This document shows positions 47,738 through 59,544 of a DNA stretch of 64,000 nucleotides, one piece after another. The translations under genes and the position numbers were made by a program. Source of the DNA: Hippopus hippopus (taxonomy: Eukaryota; Mollusca; Bivalvia; Cardiida; Cardiidae); contig OX328113.1 in NCBI GenBank assembly GCA_946811185.2, positions 25,333,521 through 25,397,520 on the forward strand, given 5' to 3'. The notes below the pieces were generated by a model. That model saw only the letters and a program-made list of their open reading frames with translations. It did not search any database and had not been told where the DNA came from. Numbering within the stretch: position 1 is the stretch's first letter; each line of letters begins with the position of its first letter.

Positions 47738-48154
47738 TGATGGCGTTGCTTTAGGATTTGTCGGATCTACCCGTGTATCTGTTCTACTAACCGAGCCAGT
47801 ACTAACGTAAAACGGAAATTCTGCTCAATTTTCAACTCTTTGTGTTATTGATCGTATTTCATTGTTTGATGCTACGGATTAATTTAGTTATTATTAAAAA
47901 GTCAGGATGTCATCCTATGCTCATTTTTGGATGAAACAAGTTTTCCCGAATCCAAGTGGAAATAATGGAAGATTTTCATTCGGATAATATTTCTGTAAGT
48001 TCTGAATACGAGGTAAAAAGTGGAGTAGGAGTGATAAAGAAAACTGAGAACTGCTGTTTCACTGTTCTCCAGAACTACCTCTTTTAAACAGAATGTACCA
48101 GATAAAGATGTATAAAGAAGAAACAAAACAAGTTTGATTTTCACTCTCTTTCTA
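47738..48154 (+). other. Proximal 3' UTR, repeat-free
   Basis: Immediately after the stop there are about 415 nt without a recognisable repeat and without long frames. This is probably the start of the 3' UTR. No canonical AATAAA was noticed in it. Confidence 0.6.
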
Positions 48155-48550
48155 TTTAGCTCTGTCAAACTTTAGGAAGAAGGCTTTTGAAAGCATTGTG
48201 GGAAAAATATGCAATGCTGGTAACCAAATGTTCTCACTTTCCTTCATTTTTTTATGTTCAAAAACAATTCAGTTATTTTAGCAATATTTAATGTCTTGTC
48301 TGCAAATGCTTTCACAGTGGATAAATTTGAAATCATTATCACTTTGTGCAAAGTTTACACTTTTTAGCTTATTCTTTTCCAAATAACAAAATTTTACACA
48401 TCCAATTGTAAGCCTTTCCAGACAACCAATGAAATGTGGCTCTTATGATAGGAAATATCTTTGACAACATTTTCTTCTTTTCCCACAAAGTTTTTGAAAG
48501 CCTTCTTCCACAGGAGTGTCAAAACTTTGGATTGGTTGGTAAAGAGTTGA
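48155..48550. mobile_element. Two degraded family A copies downstream of the stop
   Basis: 48155-48365 minus and 48368-48550 plus, both diverged with partial cores. Confidence 0.55.
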
Positions 48551-48559
48551 AAGAATATA

Positions 48560-49312
48560 CAGCAGACAACAGAGTCATCTTTAAAATAACCCGCATGGGT
48601 GTATATAAAAACATTGTGTTAACAGGAAAAATTACTTTATACGAGCCATTTCTCTTTTTACCACAATATTTTTTCATGATCATAAAATTTGTCTGATGAA
48701 GATAATTACTTTTTGTTGAGGTTAGTTTAGATCTTATTGATCTCAAAATAAATCATTATAAAAAACTGTTCACTACCCCAAATCTTGGGAGTATCATTCA
48801 CAAACTGTTCACTGCTACTTTTTTTAAACATTTGCGCCAGTGTTTACAGCTTTCTCTGTTCATAAGCCTCCCGTTCTGTTGCTGTCTTCCCTTGGATGAT
48901 GAAAATGAAAACCAGTACCAGTGCATGGGTGGCAAAATTTAGTTTCCATTTACATGACAACAACTGAAAAATTCATAATCTTAGGTGTTCGAGGTTACAG
49001 AACAGACATTGTGAAAATCTACTTGTGTATCTACAATTTTACCCTCTGGGCAACACAGACAGTTGATTTTGCCACCCCTGTAGTGTTTGGCAAGACTTCT
49101 CGTCTAAAAACTGTTGTAATTGTTCTAAAATCATTTAGAAAATAATGAAATTAATGGCCTGTTATTTTGGTCATGTAATTTGAAGTGTATTGTCGAGTAC
49201 CATTCTGTGCTGTTTTTGTTGTGAAAAGGACTAAATGTACGTATTCAATATCAAAGAGAAATTATGGGACAGTCGAAAACGCAAGCGAAACTGTGGAATG
49301 TCTCCACCAAAT
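48560..49312. other. Repeat-poor stretch in the 3' flank
   Basis: AATAAA at 48748-48753 is a possible proximal polyadenylation signal. Nothing else recognised. Confidence 0.4.
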
Positions 49313-49543
49313 TTAACTCTTTACCAAAAACCAGAATTGTAGACTTGTCCGAATTGGAAGCATTTGTACACGACAAAATAAATGTTGACTCATACATTGA
49401 AATTTGTTTTGGGAAGGGTAGAAAACATTGTGGGAAAAGGAGAAAATGCTGGTAACCAGCATTTTCTCCTTTTCCCAGAATGTTTTCATAAGCCATGTTA
49501 CTCGGGGTTTTTAAAAACTCTGGATTGTGTGGTAAAGGGTTAA
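49313..49543 (+). mobile_element. Family A copy, full length
   Basis: TTAA to TTAA, plus, with minus-type centre GGTAACC. Confidence 0.87.
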
Positions 49544-49636
49544 ATCTAGGGACATCTTGGCATCAATGGAAACCAGGATATTTGAAAAGTACTTCGAACC
49601 ATGGGATACCTCAACCCTGATGGAATTCTGGGATAT

Positions 49637-50303
49637 CATAAACTCTTTACCAGACTTCAACATTTTAGACCTGTCCAAATTGAAAGAATTTGCTGACGGC
49701 AAATCTTTCTCAAAGTACATTATTTGTTTTTGTAAGTATGGGGGAAAAAATATGGGAAAAATAGAAAATTGAGGTTACCAGCATTTTCTCCTTTTTTTCC
49801 CGGAATGGTTTTGCAGGCCTTCTTTTTCAGGGTCAATAAAATTCAGGGCTGTGTGCTAAAGAGTTAACCCTTGCAGACTGGAATTTTAAGGACTCTGAGA
49901 AATCTTTTGAAAAGCCCTTGGAAAAGGAGAAGATGCCAGGCACTCTCATGTTTTCCTATTCCCACGTTTTCTACCCATCCTAATACAAATTTTAGTTTTT
50001 GAGTCGCATATCTTATATCACTTGAAAATGCTGTCAGGTTGGAGAAGTTGCAGGTTTTGTCGTTTGGTAAAGAGTTAACCCTTTACTGCTCAATGCCAAC
50101 TTTAAATGACCCTGGGAAAGAAGCCTTTTAAAAATATTGTGAAAAAAGTTGAAAATGCTGGCAACCAGCATTTTCTCCTTTTCCCACAATTTTTTCTACC
50201 CTATGAGAGACAAATTGCACTAATTGAGCCACATTGAAATTGTCATCTGCAAATGCTTTCAAATTGGAAAAGGCTAAAATTTTGTCGTCTGGTAAAGGGT
50301 TAG
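49637..50303. mobile_element. Family A array of three sharing TTAAs
   Basis: 49637-49866 plus, 49863-50078 minus, 50075-50303 minus. Confidence 0.83.
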
Positions 50304-50708
50304 GTACAGTGGAATTGTGGGACGTGATTGTACTGTAAATATAATCCTCCATTGTGCTTTATATAAATATATAAATACATATGTATAGTTTATATATACA
50401 CATACGTATGGAGTCACATTTGCTCATCTCTATATAAGACAAGTCGCCCATATTGAAAGAATTTTTAGACAACAAATTGTCATTGTTAGGTGATGGAATT
50501 TGCCTTTGGCACCTTCCCTGTGGTCTTAAAAACCTTGAAGAATTTGTTAAGGCCATAAAAATTGTATGTAAGCTTCCATAAAGTTTTATCGTCGTCCAAA
50601 TTGACAATTCTAGCAGATGACCAATAAATAATGCTCAAATGATAGGAATTGTCTTTGTACAGGGTAAAAGACATCGTGAGAAAAGGAAAAAAATTAATCC
50701 TTACCAGT

Positions 50709-50864
50709 ATTTATAACCCCGCAAAACGAATGTTTTCGGGGCTATACTGGAATCAGCCTGTCTGTCCGTTTGTCCATCCGTGTGTCCATCTGTGTACAAA
50801 TAATTGCCTGTTTCTGTCAAAGCGCTGGTGGGGGTATTAAGTCACATTCAGTGACAGCTCTAGT
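50709..50864 (+). mobile_element. Short GTCY-microsatellite element
   Basis: ATAACCCCGCAAAACGAATG...GTTTTCGGGGCTAT stem, TGTCCGTTTGTCC, end GTCACATTCAGTGAC + AGCTCTAGTT. An internally deleted relative of 34923-35254. Confidence 0.72.
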
Positions 50865-50885
50865 TTATCCTGTTCCAAAATGTGT

Positions 50886-51111
50886 TTAACTCTTTTCCCA
50901 AACAACAAAAATTTCAACAAGTCCAAACTGAAAGCATTTGCATTCAACAAATTGAACCTGACAGAAAAATTCTTTTAGAAAGGGTGTAGAAAATATTGTG
51001 CAAAAAAAGAGATAACGCTAGTTACCAGCATTTTCTCTTTTTCCTGCAATATTTTCAAAAGGCTTCTTTCTCAGGGTCGTAAAAAGTCGGGATTGTGTGG
51101 TAAAGTGTTAA
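50886..51111 (+). mobile_element. Family A copy, full length
   Basis: TTAA to TTAA, plus; left core arm mutated. Confidence 0.83.
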
Positions 51112-51530
51112 AAGACTTCTCTAGGCTTGTTAATAAAGAGGATAGTATGGTAAAGGGGTAAAACATTGAGGCAAATGCATATATTTCTTACTTTAAACTT
51201 TATTTCCATTTGTCAACATTTCTTGATCGTCTGTATAAGATTTTTTTTCCTCTGAGGATATTTTTCTTTAACCGCCTTTCATTTTGCTTGAACTTCATGT
51301 AACTCACAGAGGGCTGAATAAACAGAATACATTACAGGCAGTACTTCGCCTTGGCTGAAGTCTTATCTGAGGCAGTTCTCTCACACACATTTTCCTGCCC
51401 CTTCTGGCCACTGGCTCTTGGCCGAATCTCTCCCCACCTCTGCTCCTCTCTCTCTCTCTGTCTTTCACCACCACCCCCCCGGCACATTTTCTTTAATTCC
51501 TCTCTTTCCCATGTCTTTTATTTCATTCTC

Positions 51531-51553
51531 AACCCTCTCTCTCTCCCTCCCTC

Positions 51554-51614
<61 letters not shown>
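51531..51614. repeat. (CT)n microsatellite
   Basis: About 35 CT dinucleotides in CT/CCCT-rich context, followed by a C run and CTATCTATC. Spurious Leu-Ser repeat frames arise from it. Confidence 0.92.
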
Positions 51615-51615
<1 letters not shown>

Positions 51616-51619
51616 CCCC

Positions 51620-51895
51620 CCCCCACCTATCTATCCATCTATCTAATCAGAAAAATAGGAGCCTCTTCCCTATTTTTATGTACACTTCATACTGATTGTC
51701 ATAATTTTTTGTCCAAGATAATTAATTTTAGAATTGTTATGACTAAGTTTAAGAGTAAGCCAAGCTTTGTTCAATATAATTGATTTAGTCATTTACTATG
51801 GAAGATTGTAAATGTTACTTGAAGAGGTTGAGCCCAAAACAGTCTGAAGTAAAGACAACAGTATTTGTGTAACCCCTTACCACGCAATCCCTTCT
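51620..51895. other. 3' flank stretch, nothing recognised
   Basis: Unique AT-rich sequence ending in a short-arm fragment of family A (51870-51895). Confidence 0.4.
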
Positions 51896-52121
51896 TTAAT
51901 TACCAAACGACAAAATTAAAGACTAGTCCAAATTGAAAGCATTTGCAGACGACAAAATAAATGTGATTCAAATTGGAAGATTGTTTTGGGAAGGGTAAAA
52001 AAACATTGTGGGAAAAAGGAGAAAATGCTGGTTACCAGCATTTTCTCCTTTTCCCACAATGTTTTCAAAAGGCTTCTTTTTCAGGGTTGTTAAAAGTAGG
52101 GATTGTGTAGTAAAGGGTTAA
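51896..52121 (+). mobile_element. Family A copy
   Basis: Plus, centre GGTTACC, right TTAA shared with the next copy. Confidence 0.85.
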
Positions 52122-52264
52122 ACTTGCCTGAAGAAAAAAGTTTTTAATAATATTGTGGAAAAAGGAGAAAATGCTGGTTACCAGCATTTTCTCCTTTTCC
52201 CACAATGTTTTCAAAGGCCTTTTTCAGAGTTATTAAAACTCAGGATTGCGTGGTAAAGGGTTAA
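52118..52264. mobile_element. Family A chimera with two short arms, 147 bp
   Basis: Left CCTGAAGAAAAAAGTTTTTA is minus-type short arm; core centre GGTTACC; right AAAGGCCTTTTTCAG...GTGGTAAAGGGTTAA is plus-type short arm. Confidence 0.78.
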
Positions 52265-52473
52265 CTCTTGTCAGTAAATATGTCATTGTGGTTCAGATGA
52301 CTGGATTTGTCTGAAAAGGTGGGAAATGTGTGAAAAGGTTTGTTTTTCCCCCTCTCCCATGATGTTTTCATTAACCATGTTCTTTGGGGTTGTGAAAACA
52401 TGGGCTGTTTGGCAACGGGTTAATACATTACCTCATTTTAACATGCATGTTGTTTCAATAGAAAGCAATTTTA

Positions 52474-52819
52474 ACACTTTACCAAACAATGAAATTTTAG
52501 ACAGGACCAAAAACAGAACATGTGCAGAGCACAAATAAAATGCTGCGCAAATGGTGATTTCTGTCTTTTAATTTTTGACCAAATGACAAAGTTTCAGACT
52601 TGTCAAAATTCATACCAGTTTCATTCGACATGGAAACTTTGGCTGAATTGCCAATATCTGTATCTGAAAGGAAAAAAAAAACAATGTGGGAAAAGGAGAA
52701 AACGCTGGTTACCAGCATAGAAAATGCTGGTTACCAGCATTTTCTGCTTTTCCCATTTTTTTTTAAAGCTTCACTTACTTATGGTTGTAAAAACTTAGGG
52801 TTGTGTGGTAAAGGGTTAA
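52474..52819 (+). mobile_element. Family A fragment and a copy with duplicated centre
   Basis: 52474-52570 is only the long arm. 52573-52819 reads ACGCTGGTTACCAGCATAGA then AAATGCTGGTTACCAGC, i.e. the centre duplicated in direct orientation. Confidence 0.72.
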
Positions 52820-52882
52820 ATGCAAGCAAGTTAAATTTTTTACATTTTCTAAGTCTTTATTATTGGATGAAAAGTCATTTTA

Positions 52883-53108
52883 TACTTTGCCACACAATTC
52901 CAACTTTAAACAACCCTGTGAAGGTAAGCTTTAGAAAACAATGTGGGATAAAGAGATAATGCTGGTTAACCAGCATTTTCTCTTTTTCTCACAATGTCTT
53001 CTAACCATCCCTGAACGAATTGCTATTTCTTGATCACATTTAATATGTTATCTGCAAATGCTTTCAATTTGGATTCATCTAAAATTTTATTGTGTGGTAA
53101 AGAGTTAA
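52883..53108 (-). mobile_element. Family A copy
   Basis: Minus, centre GGTTAACC, an even-length palindrome centre. Confidence 0.82.
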
Positions 53109-53244
53109 TCCTGGGTTTTGTATAGACTGCCATAGAGTATAGTGATACCTCCGTTTGATTGGTTGAATTAGTCACATGACACATCTGTAATAGAATAATG
53201 TCAGTAAAATATATAGATCTAAGAAGGCTTTTCAAAGGTTCCTT

Positions 53245-53472
53245 TTAACTCTTTAACACACAATTCCAAGTTATAACAAACCTGAAGAGAAAGGCATTTG
53301 AAAGCATAGTAGGAAAGGGAGTAATTGCTTGTACAAGCATTTTCTTCTTTCCAACAATGTTTTCTACCCGACCGTAGGCAGAAATTTTCATTTGAGCTAC
53401 GTTTAAATTGTCATCTGCAAATGCTTTCAGTCTGGTCAAATTTGAAATTTTGTCGTTCGGTAAAGAGGTTAA
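53245..53472 (-). mobile_element. Family A copy
   Basis: TTAA at both ends, minus, core mutated (GCTTGTACAAGC). Confidence 0.82.
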
Positions 53473-53519
53473 TCAAACGAAAAGGTGTCAGTCCTAGCTT
53501 TAACTGTCAGTTTGTAGAT

Positions 53520-53950
53520 GTTTTACCGCACAAATTATAGTTTAAATGACCCTGAGGAAAAGTGCTTTTGAAAAAAATTGTTGGAAAAGGAAGAAAATTC
53601 TGGTAACTGGTATTTTTTTCTTTTTCCTACAATATTTTCTAGCCTTTCAAAGTAAAATCCTGCTATTTGAGCCACATTTTGTCATCTGAACATGCCTTTA
53701 ATATGGAACATTTAGAAATTCTGGAATTTTATCATCTTTTCACTCTTTACTAAACGGCAGAATTTTAGACTTGTCCAAATTGAAAGCATTTGCAGACGAC
53801 AAAAATGAAATGTGACACAAATTTTTTTCTTTTTTGGTTGGGTAGAAAAAATCTTGGGAAATGGAGAAAATGCTGGTTACCAGCATTTTCTCCCTTTTCC
53901 ACAATATTTTCAAAAGCCTTTAATTTCAGTGTATGGTAAAGGTTTGAAGA
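53520..53950. mobile_element. Family A minus then plus copy
   Basis: 53520-53740 minus, diverged. 53745-53950 plus, centre GGTTACC. Confidence 0.72.
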
Positions 53951-54309
53951 GTTGAAAAGGGTGAGGAGTATGTAAATTTAACCATTTTATTTCACTCAAT
54001 GGATTAATTGTAGAAAGAATTCTGGTTGTACAGTTTTGTAAGTAAAGCTCTCTGATCTGTGAATTGTAAATATGCTTCAAAGTATATAGCTACAAGTATT
54101 TTATGTTATACAAACATTGTTACTCAGGAAGAAAATATATCATGAATTCTCATTGGTTTAAAAAAGGATGACAACATGTATATTTCATCATGTGACTTAA
54201 GGATATTTTTAGAACAAAAAAAAAAGAGAGATATCCAAATATATTATATATTTTTTCATGATAAATCGTATAGATGGTTGAGCCTTGCCTCCATACTGAA
54301 AATTAATTT
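53951..54309. other. 3' flank stretch, nothing recognised
   Basis: Unique AT-rich sequence. Confidence 0.45.
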
Positions 54310-54518
54310 TTTAGCAAACGACAAAATTTTAGTCTTTTGCAGACGACAAAATAAATTTGACTAAAAATCTGGAATTTGTTTTAGGAAGGGTAGAAATCAT
54401 TGTAGGAAAAGGAAAAAATGCTGATTACTAGCATTTTCTCATTTCTCCACAGTGTTTTTTCAAATGTTTTCGGTTTTTTAGGTTTGTTTAAACTTTTGGT
54501 TGTTTTGTAAAGAGTTAA
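54310..54518 (+). mobile_element. Family A copy
   Basis: Plus; long arm partly deleted (TTTTAGTCTTTTGCAGACG). Confidence 0.75.
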
Positions 54519-54575
54519 AGCTTTCATAGGCCAAAGGCAGGCAAGTTTGGGTCAGGACTTAAACTAGATAGCCCA

Positions 54576-55190
54576 TTAAGTCTTTACCACACAATCCCGA
54601 CTTTTAACGACCCTGAGAAAGAATCCTTTTGAAACATTGTGGGAAAAGGAGAAAATGCTGGTAACCAGCATTTTCTCCTTTTACCACAATGTTTTCTACC
54701 CTTCCCAAACCAAATTTCAATTTTTCAGTCACATTTATTTTGTCGTCTGCAAATGCTTTCAATTTGGACCAGTCTATAATTTTGTCGTTTGGTAAAGAGT
54801 TAACTCTTTACCAAACGACAAAAAACTAGACCAAATTGTAAGAATTTGCAGATGACAAATTAAATGTGGCTTAAAAACTGAAAAGTCTCTTTGGAAGTGT
54901 AGACAAGATTGTGGGAAAAGGAGAAAATGCTGGTTACCAGCATTTTCTCCTTTTCCCACAATGTTTTCAAAAGGCTTCATTCTTAGGGTTCATAAAACTA
55001 GGGATTGTGTGGTAAAGGGTTAACTGGGCATAGACACAATACTAACTTGAAACGACCCCAAGGAAGTGTGCTTTTGAAAAAAAGCTGGCTCGTAACTAGC
55101 ATTTTCTCCTTTTCTAACAATGTTTTCTACCCTTCCAAAAAACAAATTTCAAATTTCGAGTCACATTTGTTTTATCTTCTGCACCATGTT
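54576..55190. mobile_element. Family A array: minus, plus, minus
   Basis: 54576-54803, 54800-55023 and 55020-55190 share single TTAAs. The third has an internal core deletion. Confidence 0.85.
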
Positions 55191-55227
55191 TCCCCTATCA
55201 GACAGATTGTTTCTTTTTAGACCCATT

Positions 55228-55672
55228 TTACCATTTACAAAATATTCCAAGTTTTAATTACCCTGATAAAGGAAGCTTTTGAAAGCGTGGGGTAAAGGGA
55301 AAATGCTGGTAAACAGTCCAAAATTTTGTGGCTTTTGCAGAAAGCTATAGTTGACTAATATGTGAATTCATTTTTGCAAAAGAAGAAATAATCTGTTTGA
55401 TGCACTTTTCCTGTTGCTTCCATGTTTTCAAAAGTAAGCTACTGCTTATGATACAGTCTTAAACACTTTTCCACATAATCACGAATTTTAAGAACCTTAA
55501 GAAAAAAGGCTATTGAAAACATTGTAGGAAAAGGAAAATACTGGTAACTGTGTTTTCTACCTTATCATAGCCCCAAACCATTATTTGATGCATGTCTAAT
55601 TTGCCGTATGGAAGTGCTTTCAGTTTGGACACGTTTAAAATTTAAAAATTTTGTCGTCTGGTAAAGAGTTAA
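55228..55672 (-). mobile_element. Family A fragment and copy
   Basis: 55228-55330 is a left-part fragment. 55458-55672 has TTAA at both ends but a shortened core. Confidence 0.68.
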
Positions 55673-55937
55673 TGTATAATGGTCATGGTTTTAAACCTCT
55701 GAAATTCAGTTGTTATGTAGGGTTGTGTACATCTGAAATAAGGCAAAGCATGAGTTATTCATCCTTGTTGTTCTGGATTAAGTTTTGTTACTTGTTTCTC
55801 TGGCAATAGGATGATATGTAGTCTTTTTCAACAAGGAATGGGTATTTTTTATGTTGAAAAGGTGAAATGAAACACCTGCTCATAATAAGCAATACATGTA
55901 ATGTTTCGAAGAAAAGTAGGTTTTGCCTCCATATTTG

Positions 55938-56145
55938 CCCTTTACCAAATAGTCCCAACTTTTAACGACATTGAGGAAGAAGGCCTTTTGAAAACATTGT
56001 GGGAAAAGAAGAAAATTCTGTTACCAGCATTTTCTTCTATTCTAACAATGTTTTCTTACAATTTTAGATGAATTCATGTTTTGATTAGCATCAAATTTGT
56101 TGTTTGTTAATGATCTTAAATTTTGTTGTCTGGTAAAGAGTTGGG
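55938..56145 (-). mobile_element. Family A copy
   Basis: Minus, right terminus GTAAAGAGTTGG. Confidence 0.75.
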
Positions 56146-56221
56146 TTTTACAAAGATTTTTTTTTCTCAAGGAAAATTTGGTGCATTTTAGTAAAGCTGT
56201 TTTAGAAGAAACCATCAAGAT

Positions 56222-56495
56222 AGTGTTATGGCCCTGGCGTTGTCTGAGTTATTGTCGTTGGCTAGCAAAAACTTTGACATTTATCAATTTGTCTTTTAAT
56301 ACTGAAGATATTCACTTCAAACCTGGGCTATTTGTTAAATGTTGAAAGGGGATCCTTAAAAGGCAGATAACCCTCAAAATACATTTGACAGGGTTATCCC
56401 CCCTTTTCCAAACTTAAGAATTATCAGAATTAACGCTGAAAAAGCATCACAGGAGAGCATTGGCTCTCACAGGGAGTGCTCTTGTTTTTCCTGAG
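56222..56495 (+). repeat. Family F repeat with CTCTTGTT end
   Basis: ATGGCCCTGGCGTTGTC, GCAAAAACTTTGACATTT, then GAGAGCATTGGCTCTC hairpin and GGGAGTGCTCTTGTT. Confidence 0.6.
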
Positions 56496-56529
56496 ATGTT
56501 CGAAACATTTCCAGCAAATAGGTTTATTC

Positions 56530-56592
56530 TTTTTTTTTTTTTTTCCTCTTTTTTTTTTTTTTCCTCTCTTGTAGGTCCTTTTTTTTTTTCAG
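56530..56592. repeat. Poly-T / TTTCCTC low complexity
   Basis: Three T runs separated by CCTCTT. Confidence 0.85.
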
Positions 56593-56784
56593 TAGATTCA
56601 TTTTTTGTTTTAAATTTTCCACAAGTAATTTTCAAATGAAATTAATTGGAATACCCTTCATATTTTAGTAATAACATTTTATATGAATGATTTGCATATT
56701 GAATTTTTAATAACATCTTGGCTTATTATGTGTGGAAATTCAAATTGCACCAGACAACTTCGAAAACATCTCCATTTATTTTTT

Positions 56785-57440
56785 ACAAAACGACAAAATT
56801 CTAGACTTGACCAAATTGAATTGAAAACATTTGCAAAAGGCTCATTGAAATTGGCTCAAAATGTAGGATTTGTAATTTAAGAATAGAAAACATGGTTAGA
56901 AGAGCAGAAAAGGTGGTCACCAGCATTTTCTCCTGTCCCAACCATGTTTTTAAGAACAATCTTCCTCGAGTGGTTAACCTTTAACCACACAATGCTAAGT
57001 TTTAACGACCCTCAGAAATAAAGCTTTTGAAAACATTGTGGGAAAAGGAGAAAATGCTGGTAACCAGCATTTTCTCCTTTTCCCACAATGTTTGCTATCC
57101 CATCAATGACAAGTTCCATCACACTAGTGACATTTAAATTGTCATCTGCAAATGCATTCATTTTGGACAAGTCTGCATTTTTGTTGTGTTGTAAAGAGTG
57201 AAGTGGTTAAAAGACTGGATCATGTGATACATGGTTAAATACGGATAACCAAGATTGATTTACTCGCTACCAAAAAAATTCTGTGTTTTATCGACCTTGG
57301 GGAAAAAAAGCTGAAAACATTGTGGAGAAAATGCTGGGAACCATTTCAGGACAAACCTCAACAATTGATTTACATTAAATTTTTTGTCTACAAATGCTTT
57401 GAATTTGGACAAGTCTAAAATTTTGTTGTCTGGTATGGAG
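56785..57440. mobile_element. Family A plus, minus, minus
   Basis: 56785-56977 (plus, diverged), 56974-57201 (minus, intact core) and 57257-57440 (minus, right core arm lost). Confidence 0.75.
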
Positions 57441-57804
57441 GTTTGGAAAAATGTGTAAGATGCAAAAACACTATGGTAGCAAAATAAGGAATGGTTGTTC
57501 TATGAAAAAAATGTGTCTTTTTGCCAGGATGTTTTTACGTACAGTACTTGTGTTCTGCGTGATGAAATTGTGTGTGCATGACGGAATGCGACAAGCACAC
57601 ACATTTTTGAAAATTAATATCTGAGACATTTATACATAGGGCAATAAGTATCTATCTCAATAAGTTTTTCTCAGTGATTAATCTATTAATGATATATCAT
57701 AGTAATACCCCATTTTTCACAGAGAAATTTTTCACGTTCCTTCTTTTTCGTTTTCGATTTCAATATGATCAGTGATATGATTTACAGCCATAATAAGACA
57801 TAGA
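57441..57804. other. 3' flank stretch, nothing recognised
   Basis: Unique AT-rich sequence. Confidence 0.4.
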
Positions 57805-59290
57805 GGATAATCAACTAGTTTTATGTGATATTAATAATCTGTCACTAGAATGGGGTGTGATGCGGTTGAAAAAACGAGTCGGAAGGATGAGTTTTTTTAA
57901 ATGCATCAAACCCCATTAGAGTGACAGATTTTTAGTATCACACACAACCAGTTGATTATCCTACTTATCATATTCCTAATTCACCCTTTTTTTATTAGCT
58001 CCACTGGCCGAAGGCCAGCGGGCTTATGTCATGGCCTGTTGTCCGTCGTGCGTCCGTCCGTCCGTGCGTTAACTTTTTTTTAAAATGTCTTCTTCTCTGA
58101 AACTACCCATCCAATTTTGATGAAACTTCACAGAAATGATCCTGCCATGGTCCTCTTCAGAATTTCTTGAAAGAATTTAATTCCTTCTAAAACTCTGGTT
58201 GCCATGGCAACAAAACTGAAAAATTTTGAAAATCTTTGAAAATCTTCTTGTCTGAAACCGTAAGGCCAAGGGCTACCAAATTTGGCATGTAGCTTTATCT
58301 AGTGGACCTCTACCAAGTTTCTTCAATTTATAGCCCTGGGGTCAAAATTGGCCCCGCCCCGGGGGTTACAAGTTATACATGGGCTTATTTAGGGAGAACT
58401 TTAAAATTCCTCTTCTACCTAGCCATAGGGCCTAGAGCTACCAAATTTGGCATGTAGCTTTATCTAGTGGACCTCTGCCAAGATTGTTCAAATTATAGCC
58501 CTGGGGTCAAATTAGGCCCTGCCCGGGGGTAACAAGTTTTACATGGGCTTATATAACAAGTTTTACATGGGCTTATATAGGGAGAACTTTAAAATTCTTC
58601 TTTGACCTAGCCATGGGGCCTAGGGCGACCAAATTTGGCATGTAGCTTTATCTAGTGGACCTGTACCAAGGGTGTCCAAATTATAGCCGAGGGTCAAATT
58701 TGACTTCGCTCCGGGGGGTAACATGTTTTACATGGGTGGGCTTATATAGGAAAATCTTTCGCATCTAGCTATAAGGGCTAGGGCTATCAAATTTTGCATT
58801 TAGCTTTATCTAGGGGGTCTCTATCAAGGGTGCCCAAATTGAGAAAAATTTGAAAATCTTCTTGTTTATAACATTCAAGAACTGAATTATTTGGTATGGA
58901 GCTTTATATTGTGGACCTCCACCAGGATTCAAATAATTATAGCTTTGCGATCAAAATTGGCTTTGCCCATGGATCACAACTTTCTCGTAGGATTAGATAG
59001 AAAAATGTTTGCATGTCCTTGTGTTTGAAATCAATTTGCTGAATATTGTAATGTTTGGCTTGTAGTGTTTTTACTTAATAGCCAGTGGAGCGATACAGGG
59101 CCATCATGGCCCTCTTGTTCAAATATTTATCAAGAATGGTAAAATATGAGCAATATAGGAATAACATAGTTTCGGCAAACATTATAAAACTATGTCGTCA
59201 CTAGTGATGATACCATAATTATCACCACTAGTGGTGTAATTTACAGTGAAATCCTAGTAATTCACTGATGGGAATATAATAAATAGACAC
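57805..59290. mobile_element. Family D element, copy 2, split by a Helentron-like insertion
   Basis: Reverse complement of 6650-6997: GGATAATCAACTAG...CAGTTGATTATCC, then TATTCCTAATTCAC. After the insert it resumes TTATCAAGAATGGTA and CACTAGTGATG...TCACTGATGGGAATA. Confidence 0.75.
57996..59119 (+). mobile_element. Helentron/pearl-like element, 1.1 kb, about 4 core units
   Basis: Near-identical to 39841-41120 over the first 600 nt, including a private duplication (AACAAGTTTTACATGGGCTTA repeated at 58551-58582). Same AGGGCCATCATGGCCCTCTTGTT end. The GTCC microsatellite is shorter. Confidence 0.85.
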
Positions 59291-59309
59291 TGACATTTTT
59301 AATGTGGGG

Positions 59310-59535
59310 GGTCCTTAGTGGTTCAGAGGTAGAGTTGAAGACTCCTTACTTGCAGGCCCCAGATTCAAGCTCCACTGGAGGCACTGAGTTTTTCAAAGAC
59401 AAGATGTTGGTCTTTCAGAGGATAGAAAATATTGTGGGAAAACGTGAAAATGCTGGTTACCAGCATTTTCTCCTTTTCCAACAATGTTTTCACTAGCCTT
59501 TTACCTTTAGGTCATTAAAACTTTGGATTGTTTAA
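59310..59535 (+). mobile_element. tRNA-like SINE head joined to a left-truncated family A copy
   Basis: TAGTGGTTCAGAGGTAGAGT and AGATTCAAGCTCC look like A and B boxes. 59398-59535 is a family A plus core and short arm (centre GGTTACC). Confidence 0.5.
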
Positions 59536-59544
59536 AGGCTTGTT

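Noticed and set aside
51351..51783. Leu/Ser repeat open frames
   Set aside because: Produced by the CT microsatellite; no splice or start context.
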